Part shown: positions 63,973 through 64,000 of the stretch, one piece after another | Layout of the letters: every line of letters begins with the position of its first letter | Position numbering within the stretch: position 1 is the stretch's first letter | Assembly: GCA_019414055.1 (NCBI GenBank) | Contig: DXMV01000006.1 | Span: 84,343 to 148,342, forward strand | Direction: 5' to 3' | DNA length: 64,000 nucleotides | From: Collinsella sp. | GTDB lineage: Bacteria > Actinomycetota > Coriobacteriia > Coriobacteriales > Coriobacteriaceae | Notes under the pieces: model-generated | Database searches by the model: none | The model's input: only the letters and a program-made list of their open reading frames with translations | Told to the model about the DNA's origin: nothing | Position numbers and translations under genes: made by a program

Positions 63973-64000
63973 TTTGGTCCAGGATTCCCACCGCAGTCCC
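63973..64000 (-). repeat. Right terminal inverted repeat of the IS3-like element
   Basis: Exact complement of 62331-62358, reaching the window end. It lies 21 bp upstream of the transposase start. Confidence 0.9.

Larger units (their letters stand above)
62331..64000 (-). mobile_element. IS3-family-like insertion sequence with 28-bp terminal inverted repeats
   Basis: Bases 62331-62358 (starting GGGACTGCGGTGGGAATCCT) are the exact reverse complement of 63973-64000. Between them lies one long transposase frame on the minus strand. The right terminus coincides with the window end, so it may extend further, and target-site duplications cannot be checked. The element is GC-rich, unlike the AT-rich island to its left. 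Confidence 0.88.

Overview
The window looks like the chromosome of a high-GC gut anaerobe of the class Coriobacteriia, most likely Collinsella. This is an inference from the mix of formate hydrogenlyase, selenocysteine and molybdenum genes, the anaerobic glycerol-3-phosphate oxidase operon, and GC-rich codon use with GTG/TTG starts. No rRNA gene or other definitive marker is present.

Layout. (1) 1-6.1 kb: the end of a group-4 [NiFe] hydrogenase / formate hydrogenlyase operon (hyfF-G-H-I, hycH-like, hycI), followed by a formate channel. (2) 6.2-18.7 kb: a selenium and molybdenum district. It holds a DMSO-reductase-family molybdoenzyme, selA, selB, the selenocysteine tRNA, mobA, a DUF3343 (Se/S-carrier-like) protein, gdhA, and a two-gene xanthine-dehydrogenase-type molybdenum hydroxylase. 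(3) 18.8-27.1 kb: housekeeping genes: tRNA-Leu, tig, clpP, clpX, valS, folC. (4) 27-35.6 kb: an M24 peptidase and a glpA/glpB/DUF1667 operon on the minus strand, then a zinc-ribbon membrane protein and thrS. The gaps here are unusually rich in long palindromes. The gap between glpA and the zinc-ribbon gene carries a strict array of twelve 16-bp sites in alternating orientation. (5) 35.7-52.9 kb: one large surface-polysaccharide operon. It begins with a NusG-like antiterminator, then a priming sugar transferase, glycosyltransferases, dTDP-rhamnose genes (with an RmlC-RmlD fusion), Wzy, Wzx, and the genes for hexose-phosphate, GDP-mannose and UDP-glucuronate supply. (6) 53-62 kb: an AT-richer defence island. 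It holds two small uncharacterised membrane proteins, a Gabija pair (gajA/gajB), a separate OLD-like AAA/TOPRIM protein, and a frameshifted Abi_2/HEPN-type abortive-infection gene. (7) 62-64 kb: transposase debris and an IS3-like element with 28-bp terminal inverted repeats. Its transposase is split by an in-frame TGA before the catalytic Glu.

How the genes fit together. Formate import or export and the hydrogenlyase form an energy and redox module. SelA, SelB and tRNA-Sec provide the selenocysteine that formate dehydrogenase-H normally needs, although no selenoprotein gene lies inside the window. MobA supplies the guanylylated molybdenum cofactor. The polysaccharide operon makes dTDP-rhamnose, GDP-mannose and UDP-glucuronate, assembles repeat units on a lipid carrier, flips them with Wzx and polymerises them with Wzy. 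The defence island and the adjacent IS debris look acquired.

Most noteworthy: the alternating 12-site array at 32363-32820; the recurring nested palindromes around valS, folC, the M24 peptidase and thrS, two of which share an identical 32-nt core; the defence island with a short ORF translationally coupled to an unrecognised membrane protein; and the T6 frameshift in the Abi gene.
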